From: Phycisphaerales bacterium
Lineage (GTDB): Bacteria; Planctomycetota; Phycisphaerae; Sedimentisphaerales; Anaerobacaceae
Direction: 5' to 3'
DNA: 64,000 nucleotides
Assembly (NCBI GenBank): GCA_003141315.1
Contig: PLLP01000006.1
Location: forward strand, 22,641 to 86,640
The notes below the pieces were generated by a model. That model saw only the letters and a program-made list of their open reading frames with translations, was not told the origin of the DNA and ran no database searches. A program made the position numbers and the translations under genes. Below, in pieces: positions 8,571 to 17,875 of the stretch. How positions within the stretch are numbered: the first letter of the stretch is position 1; every line of letters starts with the position of its first letter.

Positions 8571-10424
8571 TCAATCTTCCACTGTTATCTGAATATTTTT
8601 TCTGTCAGCGGTCACAAGACCCGCTTTCAGGGAGCTTTCAATCCAGTTGGGGTGAGGCTGGGCGCTTAACGAGCGCTTTGCGTCATAAAGTATTACCGCC
8701 TTTGTGGCAGGCAGGTCGTCAAGTTCCGCCTTTTCCACCACGATGCCGCTAGCGGGCAGTACCAAAAGGCAATATAACCTGTCGCGTTTTACAGCCAAAA
8801 TTTCCTTCATAGCATCCATAAGGCTGTCGAAGTTTTGTACAGTAAAACGGTATGGCGCCGCCTGGCTGAGAAACCTGGAGTAATCAGCCGTTCCGCAAAC
8901 CGCCAGTTCATATTTGCCGGCGGGCAGATTTTCCGGAATTTTCATTTTGAAGCTGAAGTTTTTTTTAGGCTCGCGAACCGTTTCAAGCACAACATCCACA
9001 TTAACGGCAGAGCCGGCCTTCACCTTTGTATCGGAGACCTGCATCGACCATATATGCGCGGAAATATCCTTCGGGGCGATTTTTATGCGCACGTCTATCG
9101 ATTTTATTCCGACCGTTTTGAAAGGATTATTCATAAGCAGCCCGACAACGTTCGAAACCTCTTCGCCCAAATCCGACAGGCCGGCCTCGCTCGATATATT
9201 CCCAAATTTAATAGGTTCGGCATCCTGCGGGATAATTGCCGCCTGGTACTCGATATTATTTTCCGGGGGCAAATCACCGAGGAACGTTGCCGCCCCGCCG
9301 ATTATTACGTTAATCAGTCTTGGCGTAAGCACCTTGTGATTGATTACCCTGCACCTGAATTTTCTCGTGGTTGTATCGTTATAGCGGTCGACTTCTACGG
9401 TCATATCGAACATCGGGGCTTCTGCCCCAATCCTGCCGCAGACCGCCGACGATTCATCGACCTTTATTGCGCCGACAATTTTTTCGGGGCTTATCAATTT
9501 GAATGAGCGGTCCTGGTTTGCAATAATCGTATGTACCGTTCCCGTCGCCATAGGCAAATCGACAGGCCCGTAGCCGAGCATCGAATGGCCAAAACCATAA
9601 ACCGTATCGCCGACCACTTCCGTCACTGTGCCGCCGGCGGCTATTGAAATATCGCCATAGACCAACGGAATAACTAAGCTTGTTCCCGGCGCTAATTTTT
9701 GCGACTGGTTATTAACATCCGGTTTATTATCCGCTGCCTGTCCGCGGGAAATCGCATCCGCGGTTGACGGGCTGCCTGAACCAGTCACAAACATAAAACC
9801 CGACGGCTCAAATACCGAATCCAGCTCCTTCATAGCGGATGCGGACAACCCTGAAACGAAAACGGGCATAGGTAAAGGCTGCATTCCCGAGGCCGAATCT
9901 TTTTTCGAATCGCCGGAAATTTTAAACCGGCTGTTCACCTCGCTGAAACTTAGCGGCTTTGAAAAATCGAAAGTAATATCGCCGGTTTGGCCTGGCTGTG
10001 CGGCGCCGGAATAAGACCCGGCCTTTCCCACGCTCAGCATATCCGCAACCAGCGTGACGCCGTAAATCGGGTCTTTGCTGCCGGGCCACCCGAAAGAGAG
10101 CGCCCCCGCAAGCCTGCCGTCAAAATAGACGGGCGAGCCGCTGCACCCGGCAATAACGCCGGCGTGATTAAACAGCTCACCTTCGCACCTTACCAGGATT
10201 GTATCGCGGGCAGGGTTCAGATTATGAATTATGCTAATAACCTCCAGGTCAAATTTTTCCGGCGATGTTCCCTGCATACAGCTAATGCAGTACCCTCGCA
10301 TACCAGCCTTTATTTCGCTTACGGCGATGTATTTATTTTTATCCGGCTCACCAAGGCAAAAACTGCCGGCAGACAAAACCACACAAACAGCAATAACAAC
10401 TGATTTATATCGTCGATACAGCAT
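8571..10424 (-). CDS. SpoIVB-type (peptidase S55) domain protein
   Basis: A 617-residue exported protein with a signal peptide (MLYRRYKSVVIAVCVVLSAGSFCLG). The S55 signature runs from residue ~35: SEIKAGMRGYCISCMQGTSPEKFDLEVISI, then the serine motif AGCSGSPVYFDGRLAGALSFGW and later VYGFGHSMLGYGPVDLPMATGTVH. In sporulating Firmicutes this family cleaves SpoIVFA, but long relatives occur in non-sporulating bacteria with unknown substrates. The Ser in GCSGSP matches the nucleophile position. The C-terminal ~200 residues form beta-rich segments without a recognised family. It lies immediately upstream of the beta-propeller gene, suggesting a joint envelope role. Protease activity is inferred from family membership only. 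Confidence 0.85.
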   Translation of the reverse strand: MLYRRYKSVVIAVCVVLSAGSFCLGEPDKNKYIAVSEIKAGMRGYCISCMQGTSPEKFDLEVISIIHNLNPARDTILVRCEGELFNHAGVIAGCSGSPVYFDGRLAGALSFGWPGSKDPIYGVTLVADMLSVGKAGSYSGAAQPGQTGDITFDFSKPLSFSEVNSRFKISGDSKKDSASGMQPLPMPVFVSGLSASAMKELDSVFEPSGFMFVTGSGSPSTADAISRGQAADNKPDVNNQSQKLAPGTSLVIPLVYGDISIAAGGTVTEVVGDTVYGFGHSMLGYGPVDLPMATGTVHTIIANQDRSFKLISPEKIVGAIKVDESSAVCGRIGAEAPMFDMTVEVDRYNDTTTRKFRCRVINHKVLTPRLINVIIGGAATFLGDLPPENNIEYQAAIIPQDAEPIKFGNISSEAGLSDLGEEVSNVVGLLMNNPFKTVGIKSIDVRIKIAPKDISAHIWSMQVSDTKVKAGSAVNVDVVLETVREPKKNFSFKMKIPENLPAGKYELAVCGTADYSRFLSQAAPYRFTVQNFDSLMDAMKEILAVKRDRLYCLLVLPASGIVVEKAELDDLPATKAVILYDAKRSLSAQPHPNWIESSLKAGLVTADRKNIQITVED

Positions 10425-10633
10425 AAAAGCACCTGCCTGAACATAAATCGCTTATTTAACCATCCGATGGTTAAAATTTTATTGCCAAACGAAGATATTG
10501 CAAGGTAAAAGGCTTTTTTATATAATACTTTGTTTGGCCTGCACTTTCGCTTTCCTGTGAAAGCAAAAGCGGGCTTCGACAGGGTAGTCCTTTTCCGCCA
10601 CGGGCGGGTAAATTTGAACTGGAAAGGCACAAT

Positions 10634-11506
10634 ATGAAATCGAAAGAGCGGCACGAATTGAAGGAAAATGAACTGGCAGAATGGTTTATGAATCTGCCGA
10701 CGTGGTTCGAGAAAAATCGCAACACGGTTATTTACGTTACGACGAGCATAATTCTCCTCGCTGTCCTCTGGTACTGGTACCGCTATCAAAAATATGTAAT
10801 TGAGCCAAAGAAATATGAAAGGTTCACGGAAGCCATTGCACAACTGCCCGCTCAAAAGCCTTTAATCCTGAAGGCAAACCTTCAGCAGACAGATGCCACC
10901 GGAAATCTGCGTGTCATTGCAAAAAGTCTGCAGGATTTTGCCGATACGACAAAGGACGCAAAGGCAGCGGCGCTGGCCTATATCGAGCAGGCAAAAACTA
11001 TTCGCACCGATATACATTACCGGCTGAGGACGCCGGATAAAAGCCAGTTTGCAGAGCAGATGAACAAGGCAAAAGAGGCTTACACTAATGCCCTTGCCAA
11101 ACTCGAAGCGCCGCCGGCTGAAAAAGGAAAACCCATTGACATAACCCTCGCCGCAACAGCAATCTTCGGAACAGGCTTATGCGAGGAAGAACTCGGCAAT
11201 TTCGACGCGGCAAAAAAACAATACACGGAAATTATTTCTAATCCCGCTTATCAATACACAACAAGTATTGTAGAGGCGAAGCGAAGACTCGACATTATGG
11301 CTGACTTTGAAAAACCGGTTGCTTTCGCACCCGCAACGAATATTCCCGTGCAGTTTCAGCCTGCAGAATCCGCACAGCCTCTGTCCGCCGGTATTGAACC
11401 GAATGCTGCCCCTGTAATACCGTCTGCCGCCGACGTAAATTTATTAAAAGCCGCCGGCAGTATCGAAACGCCCGTGGTGAACATAGTCGAACCAAATAAA
11501 CCGTAA
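10634..11506 (+). CDS. Membrane-anchored TPR-like protein (YfgM/TPR_21 type)
   Basis: A 290-residue protein with a charged cytosolic start (KSKERHELKENELAEW), a single membrane segment at about residues 34-55 (TVIYVTTSIILLAVLWYWY) and a helical extracytoplasmic region. That region includes DAKAAALAYIEQAKT and ELGNFDAAKKQYTEIISNP, which look like TPR helices. The layout matches YfgM-like proteins that associate with Sec-translocon chaperones, but sequence identity is too diffuse to name it. The tail (last ~70 residues) is Pro/Ala-rich and low in complexity. It sits 11 bases upstream of the pseudouridine synthase gene, probably as one transcription unit. Confidence 0.75.
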   Translation: MKSKERHELKENELAEWFMNLPTWFEKNRNTVIYVTTSIILLAVLWYWYRYQKYVIEPKKYERFTEAIAQLPAQKPLILKANLQQTDATGNLRVIAKSLQDFADTTKDAKAAALAYIEQAKTIRTDIHYRLRTPDKSQFAEQMNKAKEAYTNALAKLEAPPAEKGKPIDITLAATAIFGTGLCEEELGNFDAAKKQYTEIISNPAYQYTTSIVEAKRRLDIMADFEKPVAFAPATNIPVQFQPAESAQPLSAGIEPNAAPVIPSAADVNLLKAAGSIETPVVNIVEPNKP

Positions 11507-11517
11507 GCCTATAAAAA

Positions 11518-12594
11518 GTGAAGCAGGATAAAAATTCACAAGATTCAATCGGTTCTGACCGGTCGCCCGCGGTCCGCCTGCGGCGGACAGTCGAACCGCC
11601 CGTGATAAATCCCGCAATCGACGGTGAACCGCTTGTTCTCGTGGTCGGCAAAGGGATAGTGGAACGCCGAATCGATAAATATCTGCACCACCGTATCGGC
11701 GGATACAGCAGGGTTATGCTGCAGGAAATTATCAAGGCAGGCGGCATAACGGTTAACGGCAAACCCGTCACAAAACAATCGTATAAGCTCAAAGACGGCG
11801 AGAGGATTGAGATGACGGCGCCGCCGCCCCCGAGCAGGGAAATCACGCCGGAAGATATACCACTCAATGTAATTTACGAAGACGATGATATTATCATTAT
11901 CAATAAAGCCGCGGGCATGCTCGTGCATCCCGCCAGGGGCAACCGGCACGGAACGCTGGTCAATGCCCTGTCGTTTTATTCGGATAAACTATCCAGCGGG
12001 CTCGGCGAATTCAGGCCCGGCGTCGTTCACCGGCTCGACAAAAACACCACCGGTGTAATCGTCATCACCAAGAACGAGAAGGCCCAGTGGAAAATCGCCA
12101 AGCAGTTCGAGCGCCGCCAGACGTATAAGGAATATCTCGCGATTGTTCACGGCACGCCCCGCCTGAAGAATGACCGCATTGTGGCGCCTCTCGGTATGCA
12201 TCCGAGGATTCGTGAAAGGTATGCCGTCAGGTCTTATGCGGGCAAAGAGGCGATAACATTTTACCAAATCGCAGAGGAATTCAGGGGCTTTTCGCTGATG
12301 CGGCTTTTCCCCAAGACAGGCAGAACGCATCAAATCAGGGTGCACATGTCTTATATCAAGCACCCGATTGTCGCAGATGACTGGTACGGCGGCAAACTTG
12401 TCTACCTGTGGCAGTTAAAGAATGAGAAGCCTGCCATAGAAGACCCGATTCTTAAACGCACCGCCCTTCACGCATACAAGCTCGGCTTCACGCATCCCTC
12501 GACCGGCGAAAAAGTTGAGTTTGTTGCCCCCCTCGCACCAGATATGCAGCACTTCCTCGACCTCTTGAGAAAATACAGAAAAAAATCCGAATAG
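11518..12594 (+). CDS. RluA-family pseudouridine synthase
   Basis: Isomerises uridines to pseudouridine in rRNA or tRNA. An N-terminal S4 RNA-binding domain (about residues 40-100, with RIDKYLHHRIGGYSR and ITVNGKPVTKQSYKLKDG) is followed by the catalytic domain. That domain has the hallmark HRLDKNTTGVIV, whose Asp is the nucleophile, and FPKTGRTHQIRVHM. Its 358 residues are typical for RluD/RluA enzymes. The start is GTG at 11518. Residues ~15-28 (RSPAVRLRRTVEPP) are partly encoded by a palindromic repeat word (11571-11588), so the N-terminal extension may be repeat-derived. It converges on the T2SS operon with a 12-base gap. The exact target base cannot be told. Confidence 0.93.
   Translation: MKQDKNSQDSIGSDRSPAVRLRRTVEPPVINPAIDGEPLVLVVGKGIVERRIDKYLHHRIGGYSRVMLQEIIKAGGITVNGKPVTKQSYKLKDGERIEMTAPPPPSREITPEDIPLNVIYEDDDIIIINKAAGMLVHPARGNRHGTLVNALSFYSDKLSSGLGEFRPGVVHRLDKNTTGVIVITKNEKAQWKIAKQFERRQTYKEYLAIVHGTPRLKNDRIVAPLGMHPRIRERYAVRSYAGKEAITFYQIAEEFRGFSLMRLFPKTGRTHQIRVHMSYIKHPIVADDWYGGKLVYLWQLKNEKPAIEDPILKRTALHAYKLGFTHPSTGEKVEFVAPLAPDMQHFLDLLRKYRKKSE
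11571..11588. repeat. Short palindrome GGTCCGCCTGCGGCGGAC inside rluA-type gene
   Basis: This 18-base near-perfect palindrome recurs with small variations at 14091, 24680, 28495 and 54087. Here it is read in frame as coding sequence ahead of the S4 domain. Confidence 0.6.
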
Positions 12595-12606
12595 CGAATT
12601 GTAATA

Positions 12607-13107
12607 TCAGAAGTGATAACGGAATTTTACGGTAGCCTTCCAGACGTCCGGCAAACCCTTTTGCTTGTCGAGGATTATGCTTTCACATTCGAGATTTGCC
12701 CAGCGTCTTTGCAGAGCAGAGAGGAAATTGGCGAAAGAGCTGATATTGACTTTCTGCAAAGTGACGGTTGCTTCCTGCATTTTCCGGTTCTCTACCGTTC
12801 TGGCAGGCTGTGAGCTTATTGTCGGCGTGGATATATTGCAGGAACGGGCGATATCGCCGACGGCGGTAAAATAATCGAACGTCTTCGCGGGGTTTTTAAC
12901 GTTGGCGTTTTTCGACCTGTCCGGGTCGATGGCAAGAATATTAAACATCACCTCGTTTGCGTCGCTATAGCTTTTTTGTTCATTGATAAAGGCCTGCCTG
13001 CTGTGCGGCAGAGAGACAAAGGCAACCGAGCAGGGCCAGAGCGCCGCCACTGCGGGGATGAATATGTAATAAAAAACCGGTTTTTTGTAAAAGTCTCTGG
13101 AAATCAT
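12607..13107 (-). CDS. gspM: T2SS inner-membrane protein GspM-like
   Basis: The last gene of the type II secretion operon. The 166-residue product has an N-terminal membrane segment (about residues 11-30, FYYIFIPAVAALWPCSVAFV), a short coiled linker, and a ferredoxin-like beta-alpha-beta domain (TVLQKVNISSFANFLSALQRRW...WKATVKFRYHF). This is the arrangement of GspM/PilO proteins, which pair with GspL in the inner-membrane platform. The assignment rests mainly on position directly after the gspL-like gene (10-base gap) and on topology, since GspM sequences are poorly conserved. Confidence 0.7.
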   Translation of the reverse strand: MISRDFYKKPVFYYIFIPAVAALWPCSVAFVSLPHSRQAFINEQKSYSDANEVMFNILAIDPDRSKNANVKNPAKTFDYFTAVGDIARSCNISTPTISSQPARTVENRKMQEATVTLQKVNISSFANFLSALQRRWANLECESIILDKQKGLPDVWKATVKFRYHF

Positions 13108-13117
13108 TTTTTACTTT

Positions 13118-14629
13118 CTATTTGGCCGAGAGCGTCATACTGAAATTATGACGGTCGCCTTTATAGCTAAGGTCCTCCTGGTCAATTTTAAGATTATTCT
13201 GCACAATGGCTTCCCGCAGGCTTCCCGTGCCTCCCGCACCATTGGTGCTGCCTGTTATACGTATTGTTTTTACCGTAATATCAATCGATTGTATCTCCAG
13301 TTTTGCAGGCTCGGCGCTGGCATTAAAAGCCCTCAGCAGCAGGGCGAGCTTATCAGGCACAGACTTCTGGCCGTTATCGCCGAGACCCTGTTTTAATTTT
13401 TGGAGCCGCCGAAGCTCGCCTTCGAGGTCTTTAATCGCCACCTTTAGGCTGCCCGAAACATCCTTCGAAGCCGGCAGAACGAGCCTGTAATTATTGTTGA
13501 ACTCTTCGCGTTTTATTTTTCGCGGTTTATTTACGTTATACAAACTTATCTGGGCGAGTATGCCGAGTGCAAGCAGGCAGATTACCGCACAGACGGATAT
13601 GATTTTGAGATTTTTCTCCAGCCGGATTTGTTTGCCCTTATACGGGCTGAAATCTACCCTGAAGTCAACGCGATTTTTATCATCGAAGGCAATCGCCGCC
13701 CCTGTCGCAATCGCCAGGCTCACCTTATCTATAGCGGCTTCCGCATTATCGCCCGCCATCCGGGCTGCCAGGTCGATATTTTCGCTTTTGACGCCGAGCG
13801 CTTCGGCAAGCCTGCCCGCCGCAATCGAACCTGATGAATCAAAGACAGCCAGTGAATTGAGTTTTTCATCCTGCGGCAGCATCGCGGTAGTCACCATTAT
13901 CTGGTTTCTGAGCAGTGCGAACCTGTCCTGGGCGGAACCGACCATAAAAGTGCGAAGCACGGAGCTTTGCCTGCCGGCCGCCGGCGGTACGATAAGGTAG
14001 CCGTTGGAAGAAGAGAGAACAGCAAAGAGCTTCGAATGCGACGAGCCTGCGGAACCTGCGTGCGGAGAGGGTTGTGTCGAGTCTGCCTGCGGTCCGCCTG
14101 CGGCGGATGCGGCAAAGTTATGTGCGATAAACCTGGATAAGCAAACGATATCCGGCTCGATATAAACCGGGTCAATATTTTTTTTATCGAATGCAGACAA
14201 GATGCCGGTAAGCAGCTTTCGGCCGACAGTGAAGACCGACAGGTTCGAGCCGCCCTGCGCCGGGGATGCGACATGGAAGGCGAGTGCAAGCTCGCTTATG
14301 TCCGTGGCGACCGCTTCCTCTGTATCGAAGCGGACCGTCTGGGCAATTTGTTTGGTATCTGTAAATTCGCTGTGAACGCGGTGCTGCATAAACATCGAGG
14401 AATCGAGAGCTACAGCAACACTTCCATCCTGTAAGACGATTGAACGCTTGGAGCATTCCTGCGCGATAAGCTCCGTCATTTTCTCTGCCGCGTCAGGACT
14501 TTCCAGCAGGTTGGTATCAATGTTAACGGTAAAGCAGGCGGCGACCTGCAAATCTTTGCCGGCAGATGCCGCCGACACCGTTGCCGAGTTTGCCGTTATA
14601 TAAATTCCTATTGTTTGTTTTGCGTCCAC
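13118..14629 (-). CDS. gspL: T2SS platform protein GspL-like (PilM-type actin fold plus TM)
   Basis: A 503-residue protein that should link the secretion ATPase to the pseudopilus assembly platform. Residues 1-~325 look like a PilM/GspL actin-like cytoplasmic domain (TIGIYITANSATVSAASAG at the start, EEAVATDISELALAFHV in the middle). A membrane segment near residue 345 (IISVCAVICLLALGILAQISL) follows. A coiled region and a small periplasmic ferredoxin-like domain (AKLEIQSIDITVKTIRITG) end the protein. The repeat palindrome at 14091-14108 encodes part of a low-complexity loop (AASAAGGPQADSTQ). It is followed by gspM after 10 bases. Confidence 0.78.
   Translation of the reverse strand: MDAKQTIGIYITANSATVSAASAGKDLQVAACFTVNIDTNLLESPDAAEKMTELIAQECSKRSIVLQDGSVAVALDSSMFMQHRVHSEFTDTKQIAQTVRFDTEEAVATDISELALAFHVASPAQGGSNLSVFTVGRKLLTGILSAFDKKNIDPVYIEPDIVCLSRFIAHNFAASAAGGPQADSTQPSPHAGSAGSSHSKLFAVLSSSNGYLIVPPAAGRQSSVLRTFMVGSAQDRFALLRNQIMVTTAMLPQDEKLNSLAVFDSSGSIAAGRLAEALGVKSENIDLAARMAGDNAEAAIDKVSLAIATGAAIAFDDKNRVDFRVDFSPYKGKQIRLEKNLKIISVCAVICLLALGILAQISLYNVNKPRKIKREEFNNNYRLVLPASKDVSGSLKVAIKDLEGELRRLQKLKQGLGDNGQKSVPDKLALLLRAFNASAEPAKLEIQSIDITVKTIRITGSTNGAGGTGSLREAIVQNNLKIDQEDLSYKGDRHNFSMTLSAK
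14091..14108. repeat. Short palindrome GGTCCGCCTGCGGCGGAT inside gspL
   Basis: It differs by one base from the copy at 11571. It lies in a Ser/Ala/Gly-rich loop of the encoded protein, where an insertion would be tolerated. Confidence 0.6.
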
Positions 14630-14668
14630 TTTTTCGTATTTCCTTTTATCGTCCCTTTTTCCCGCGTA

Positions 14669-16102
14669 TTATGATGCGATTAAGGCGATGCGTTTTGTCT
14701 GGTTGCCGTCCCTGCTCACCACAATCAGCACCGTACACCTTGCCGCACCGCTTATCGCGGTCACCTTTATCGTATAAAGGTCGCTCTGGGTCGAAATAAA
14801 TTTTTTACACCTGTCGATAGAGTCCGAGAAGCTGAAAAGCTCCTTTTTTAACTCGTCAATCGAGTCGAAGGGCTTTATTCGTCTTTTGAGGATAATCTGG
14901 TCCGCAATATCCTTTTCATCACCGCCAAAGACAAAAACCGACTCCAGTACCTGCCTGGGTGCGGAATTTATATTGACCTTTGTGGCTGCGAAGGGGCTGA
15001 TATACTTCAAGGCGGACTCTTTCCTTGTGGGGCTTTCGATGGTCGGCCTTGCGAGAAGGTCGAGGTCGATAAGCGAGCTGTGAAAAATCCTCGTGAAATC
15101 GGCGCTTTGCCTTAGCTGCTGGTCCGCAACCGTTGTAGTCACCCTGGCGGTTGTTGGCGTTGCCGGAGGACTTGCTCCTGGTGCAGTGATTCGCGAAGTG
15201 CCGCCTCTGGCCGCCGGAGTTTTCCTTTGAGCTCCTGCATTACCTGCCGGCGGTGACTGCGTTTCGGTAGTCGTTATGGGTTTGAAGTCGGTTGTGAACT
15301 GTTTAATCTCTTTTATCTGGTCGAGCTGCTTTTCTATCGATTTGATACTCGAATCAACCGTGCTTTCGTCCTCTATCCTGTTCCACATCCACCGCAGAAA
15401 CGTCTGGAGACTTGCCTCGGATTCACGCGCGAGATTTTCGTCGCTGATTATCGCCAGAGCAAGCGGGTATTTTGCGTTTTCATCCTCCACTTCTATGGTC
15501 ACTTTTGCGGTGCCTATCTCGAATTCCATCGGGGCGAAAACGAGCGGCCAGGTCTGCCCGTAAGGCCCACGGACAACTGCCGGCTCATTATTGTCATTTG
15601 CGTCAGAGCCGGATGCGAGAAGATTGGAAAGGTTATTTGCGGCATTATTGGTATCGTTCACATCTTTTGTAATCCGGTGTGTCCCGATGGAATTTGTGTC
15701 GTTGAAGTCAGCTGGCCTGGAGGCGTCTTGCTGCACGCTATTGGCGTCAGATTCGTTCTGTTTTTTCCATTCTGCCCAGTCTGCGAGAAACTTTTGATAT
15801 TCCGGCTCGGTCATATTGAATAAATCGGAAAAATCCGGTTCGTTCGGCCTGGATACCAGAGATGCCTTGTACTGGTCGATTGTCGCCAGGGCGTATTTTA
15901 TCCCGGAATCGCAGGCGTAGCGTGCCTGGGTGTAGTCGATGAGGTACTGGTTTCTGCTTCTCGATTCCAGCAGCCTGCTGCCCAGCACATAGCCGAGTGT
16001 CGAAAGGGCAATCAGCAACACCAGCGTAAGAAGCAGGACAAAGCCCCTGTTTCGGCTGTTATCTAACCCAGCGAATTTTTTATTTTCCTCTGACATTTCC
16101 AA
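14669..16102 (-). CDS. gspK: T2SS minor pseudopilin GspK
   Basis: A 477-residue, unusually large pseudopilin, as expected for GspK, which caps the pseudopilus tip with GspI and GspJ. Near the N-terminus, RNRGFVLLLTLVLLIALSTLGYVLGSRLL is a class III signal whose mature helix lacks the Glu at position 5, a known trait of GspK. The C-terminal half has helix-hairpin-helix-like text (KVNINSAPRQVLESVFVFGG...IKPFDSIDELKKEL), which is characteristic of this family. A linker at about residues 280-325 is Thr/Pro/Ala-rich. Its start overlaps the end of gspJ by 23 bases, indicating coupled translation. Confidence 0.88.
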   Translation of the reverse strand: MEMSEENKKFAGLDNSRNRGFVLLLTLVLLIALSTLGYVLGSRLLESRSRNQYLIDYTQARYACDSGIKYALATIDQYKASLVSRPNEPDFSDLFNMTEPEYQKFLADWAEWKKQNESDANSVQQDASRPADFNDTNSIGTHRITKDVNDTNNAANNLSNLLASGSDANDNNEPAVVRGPYGQTWPLVFAPMEFEIGTAKVTIEVEDENAKYPLALAIISDENLARESEASLQTFLRWMWNRIEDESTVDSSIKSIEKQLDQIKEIKQFTTDFKPITTTETQSPPAGNAGAQRKTPAARGGTSRITAPGASPPATPTTARVTTTVADQQLRQSADFTRIFHSSLIDLDLLARPTIESPTRKESALKYISPFAATKVNINSAPRQVLESVFVFGGDEKDIADQIILKRRIKPFDSIDELKKELFSFSDSIDRCKKFISTQSDLYTIKVTAISGAARCTVLIVVSRDGNQTKRIALIAS

Positions 16103-16919
16103 CCGGCCTGTTCGAATCCTGAATATTTTGTTTTTTATTTACGGAAGGCGTGTTCTGGTCGCTTACATTATTAGAATCTATCATTTTGATTTCAAATGGG
16201 ATTTTCCTCGTCCTGTCGAGAGCGATGATTCTGGTAATTTGTTCTGTCTGCGGCACCTGCCATTGACCCGGGGTTATTTCTATCGGGTCGGCGAATGAAA
16301 CGGTGGCTATGATATTGGCAGGCAGCGGCCCGCCGCTCCAGCGGTCGATGAGGTCGACACTGCCGTCGCCGCCGGTCTGGATATCTCCCGTCTGAAAATT
16401 GCCGCTCTTGATACTGAAGCAAGTTATGCCGCCGCAGACAGGGATATAAAGTTGTCTTTCAGCGTCCTGTTTCGGCTCATCGAGCAGTTTGTCTTCGACG
16501 GCAAGGCCGCTGTGCCGCCTGTATAAAACCATCCCTTTGGGATTGGCGGTTAAATCGAACGACGTCTGCCAGACAATCTGCTCGAAAATCAGGGGATTGT
16601 TATCTTTGTCATATATGGTTTTTATTATTTCGAGCTTTGCGGATTGCAGGCCGTTGTTTTCAATCCTGTTCTGAAAATTTATCCTCGTATCTCTGCTGTC
16701 GGAAACTATGCGGTCGAGATCCTCGGCGATAAGCTGCAGAATCTCGCGCGGCAGCTGCCCCCGGTCGAGCCTGCTGATGACGGAAGCGGAAACCTTATTG
16801 AGCCGGTTGAAAAGGCTGAAGGCCGCAAGGATTATCATAGAGCTGATAATCAGCGCCGCCAGCAGTTCCGCCAGGGAAAACGCTCTTTTAAGAACAGGAT
16901 TTTTTATAATCAGTTTCAT
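16080..16919 (-). CDS. gspJ: T2SS minor pseudopilin GspJ-like
   Basis: A 279-residue prepilin. The class III signal is KRAFSLAELLAALIISSMIILAAFSLFNRL, with the Glu at +5 of the mature part. It is followed by a beta-rich globular domain and a polar, Asn-rich tail. Position between the I and K genes, together with length above that of GspH/GspI, argues for GspJ. It should join the tip complex with GspI and GspK after cleavage by a GspO peptidase, which is not encoded in this window. It overlaps gspK. Confidence 0.8.
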   Translation of the reverse strand: MKLIIKNPVLKRAFSLAELLAALIISSMIILAAFSLFNRLNKVSASVISRLDRGQLPREILQLIAEDLDRIVSDSRDTRINFQNRIENNGLQSAKLEIIKTIYDKDNNPLIFEQIVWQTSFDLTANPKGMVLYRRHSGLAVEDKLLDEPKQDAERQLYIPVCGGITCFSIKSGNFQTGDIQTGGDGSVDLIDRWSGGPLPANIIATVSFADPIEITPGQWQVPQTEQITRIIALDRTRKIPFEIKMIDSNNVSDQNTPSVNKKQNIQDSNRPVGNVRGK

Positions 16920-16939
16920 TTTACTTTTCTATAGATTAC

Positions 16940-17875
16940 TTACCGAATCCATAGTTCAGGACAACTCTGGACAAATGGCCAGAATTTGTCAGGCGGCATC
17001 TTATTCAATTCATCTATCGTCTTCCCACAATACGTAGTTTGTTGTGTTTCAGGAGACTTTTGGTCAACGTCAGGTTTATTTGTACCGTCATCAGGTTTAT
17101 TTGTACCATCGTCGGGTTTCTTTGTACCGTCGTCAGGTTTCTTTTGCTGGTCAGGCTGTGTAGGCGGGGTTGTCAGGCCAGACTTGTTCGGATTGGTCAA
17201 CAAAGGTAAATATTTATTGCCGAGTATGCTTTTCTCTTCGGGCGGAGGTTCCCCATTATGCTTTTTATACAAATCGAGATAATCCTTTATAAACAAACCT
17301 TCATCCGTCACAGGCATACCGCTATCGACCCACTTCTGGATTGTATCAACATCTACGCCGGCATATTCAGCGGCGTCCTCGATTGTCTGGAGAAGCTTGT
17401 CGGCGCCGATTTGGGACTTCTGCTGTTCTTTCATTTTCATTAAATCGATTACCTGCTGCTGCGTAAGGTCGGTAAGCCAGTTGGCAAGCTCCACTTTTTG
17501 CTTCTTGCCGGAGATATCGAGAAAATCCGCCGAGCAGACTGCCCTTGTCCAGAGCCGGCTGGTTGTCGGCTCGTAAAACGTCTCGACGGTCGTCTGCCAT
17601 TCGATGGCAGGGTATTTTTCGCTATAGCCGTATTCGACGTTCTCACTGACAGAGCTGGAGGCAAGAAGCTTTTCCATATTTTCCTCTGCCACCTCGAAGG
17701 CCTGCATACGGAGCGCAGAATTGGCGGCGGAGTTCATCGAGTTGTCAAATACTACAACCACCCCGCTGCAAATAACCGCCAATATCAGCAGCGCCGCCGC
17801 CGTCTCAACGAGACTGAACGCGGAGCGAAAGCTTCCAAATCCGGCAAAATTTTTATCAGAATGACATTTCTTCAT
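16940..17875 (-). CDS. gspI: T2SS minor pseudopilin GspI-like with repeat tail
   Basis: A prepilin of 311 residues if started at ATG 17875 (MKKCHSDKN...); an in-frame start at 17908 would add 11 residues. The class III signal is RSAFSLVETAAALLILAVICSG with Glu at +5. GspI proteins are usually 120-130 residues, so the C-terminal extension is odd. It contains a long helical segment and a (PDDGTNK)n tandem repeat (DNA 17069-17145) and ends in QSCPELWIR. Its start overlaps the 3' end of the gspH-like gene by 20 bases. Assignment to I rather than another minor pilin rests on gene order. Confidence 0.75.
   Translation of the reverse strand: MKKCHSDKNFAGFGSFRSAFSLVETAAALLILAVICSGVVVVFDNSMNSAANSALRMQAFEVAEENMEKLLASSSVSENVEYGYSEKYPAIEWQTTVETFYEPTTSRLWTRAVCSADFLDISGKKQKVELANWLTDLTQQQVIDLMKMKEQQKSQIGADKLLQTIEDAAEYAGVDVDTIQKWVDSGMPVTDEGLFIKDYLDLYKKHNGEPPPEEKSILGNKYLPLLTNPNKSGLTTPPTQPDQQKKPDDGTKKPDDGTNKPDDGTNKPDVDQKSPETQQTTYCGKTIDELNKMPPDKFWPFVQSCPELWIR
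17069..17145. repeat. 21-bp in-frame tandem repeat in gspI
   Basis: Three full 21-base units (17069, 17090, 17111) and a partial fourth encode PDDGTNK/PDDGTKK in the C-terminal extension of the pseudopilin. The copies differ by one to three bases each. Confidence 0.8.
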
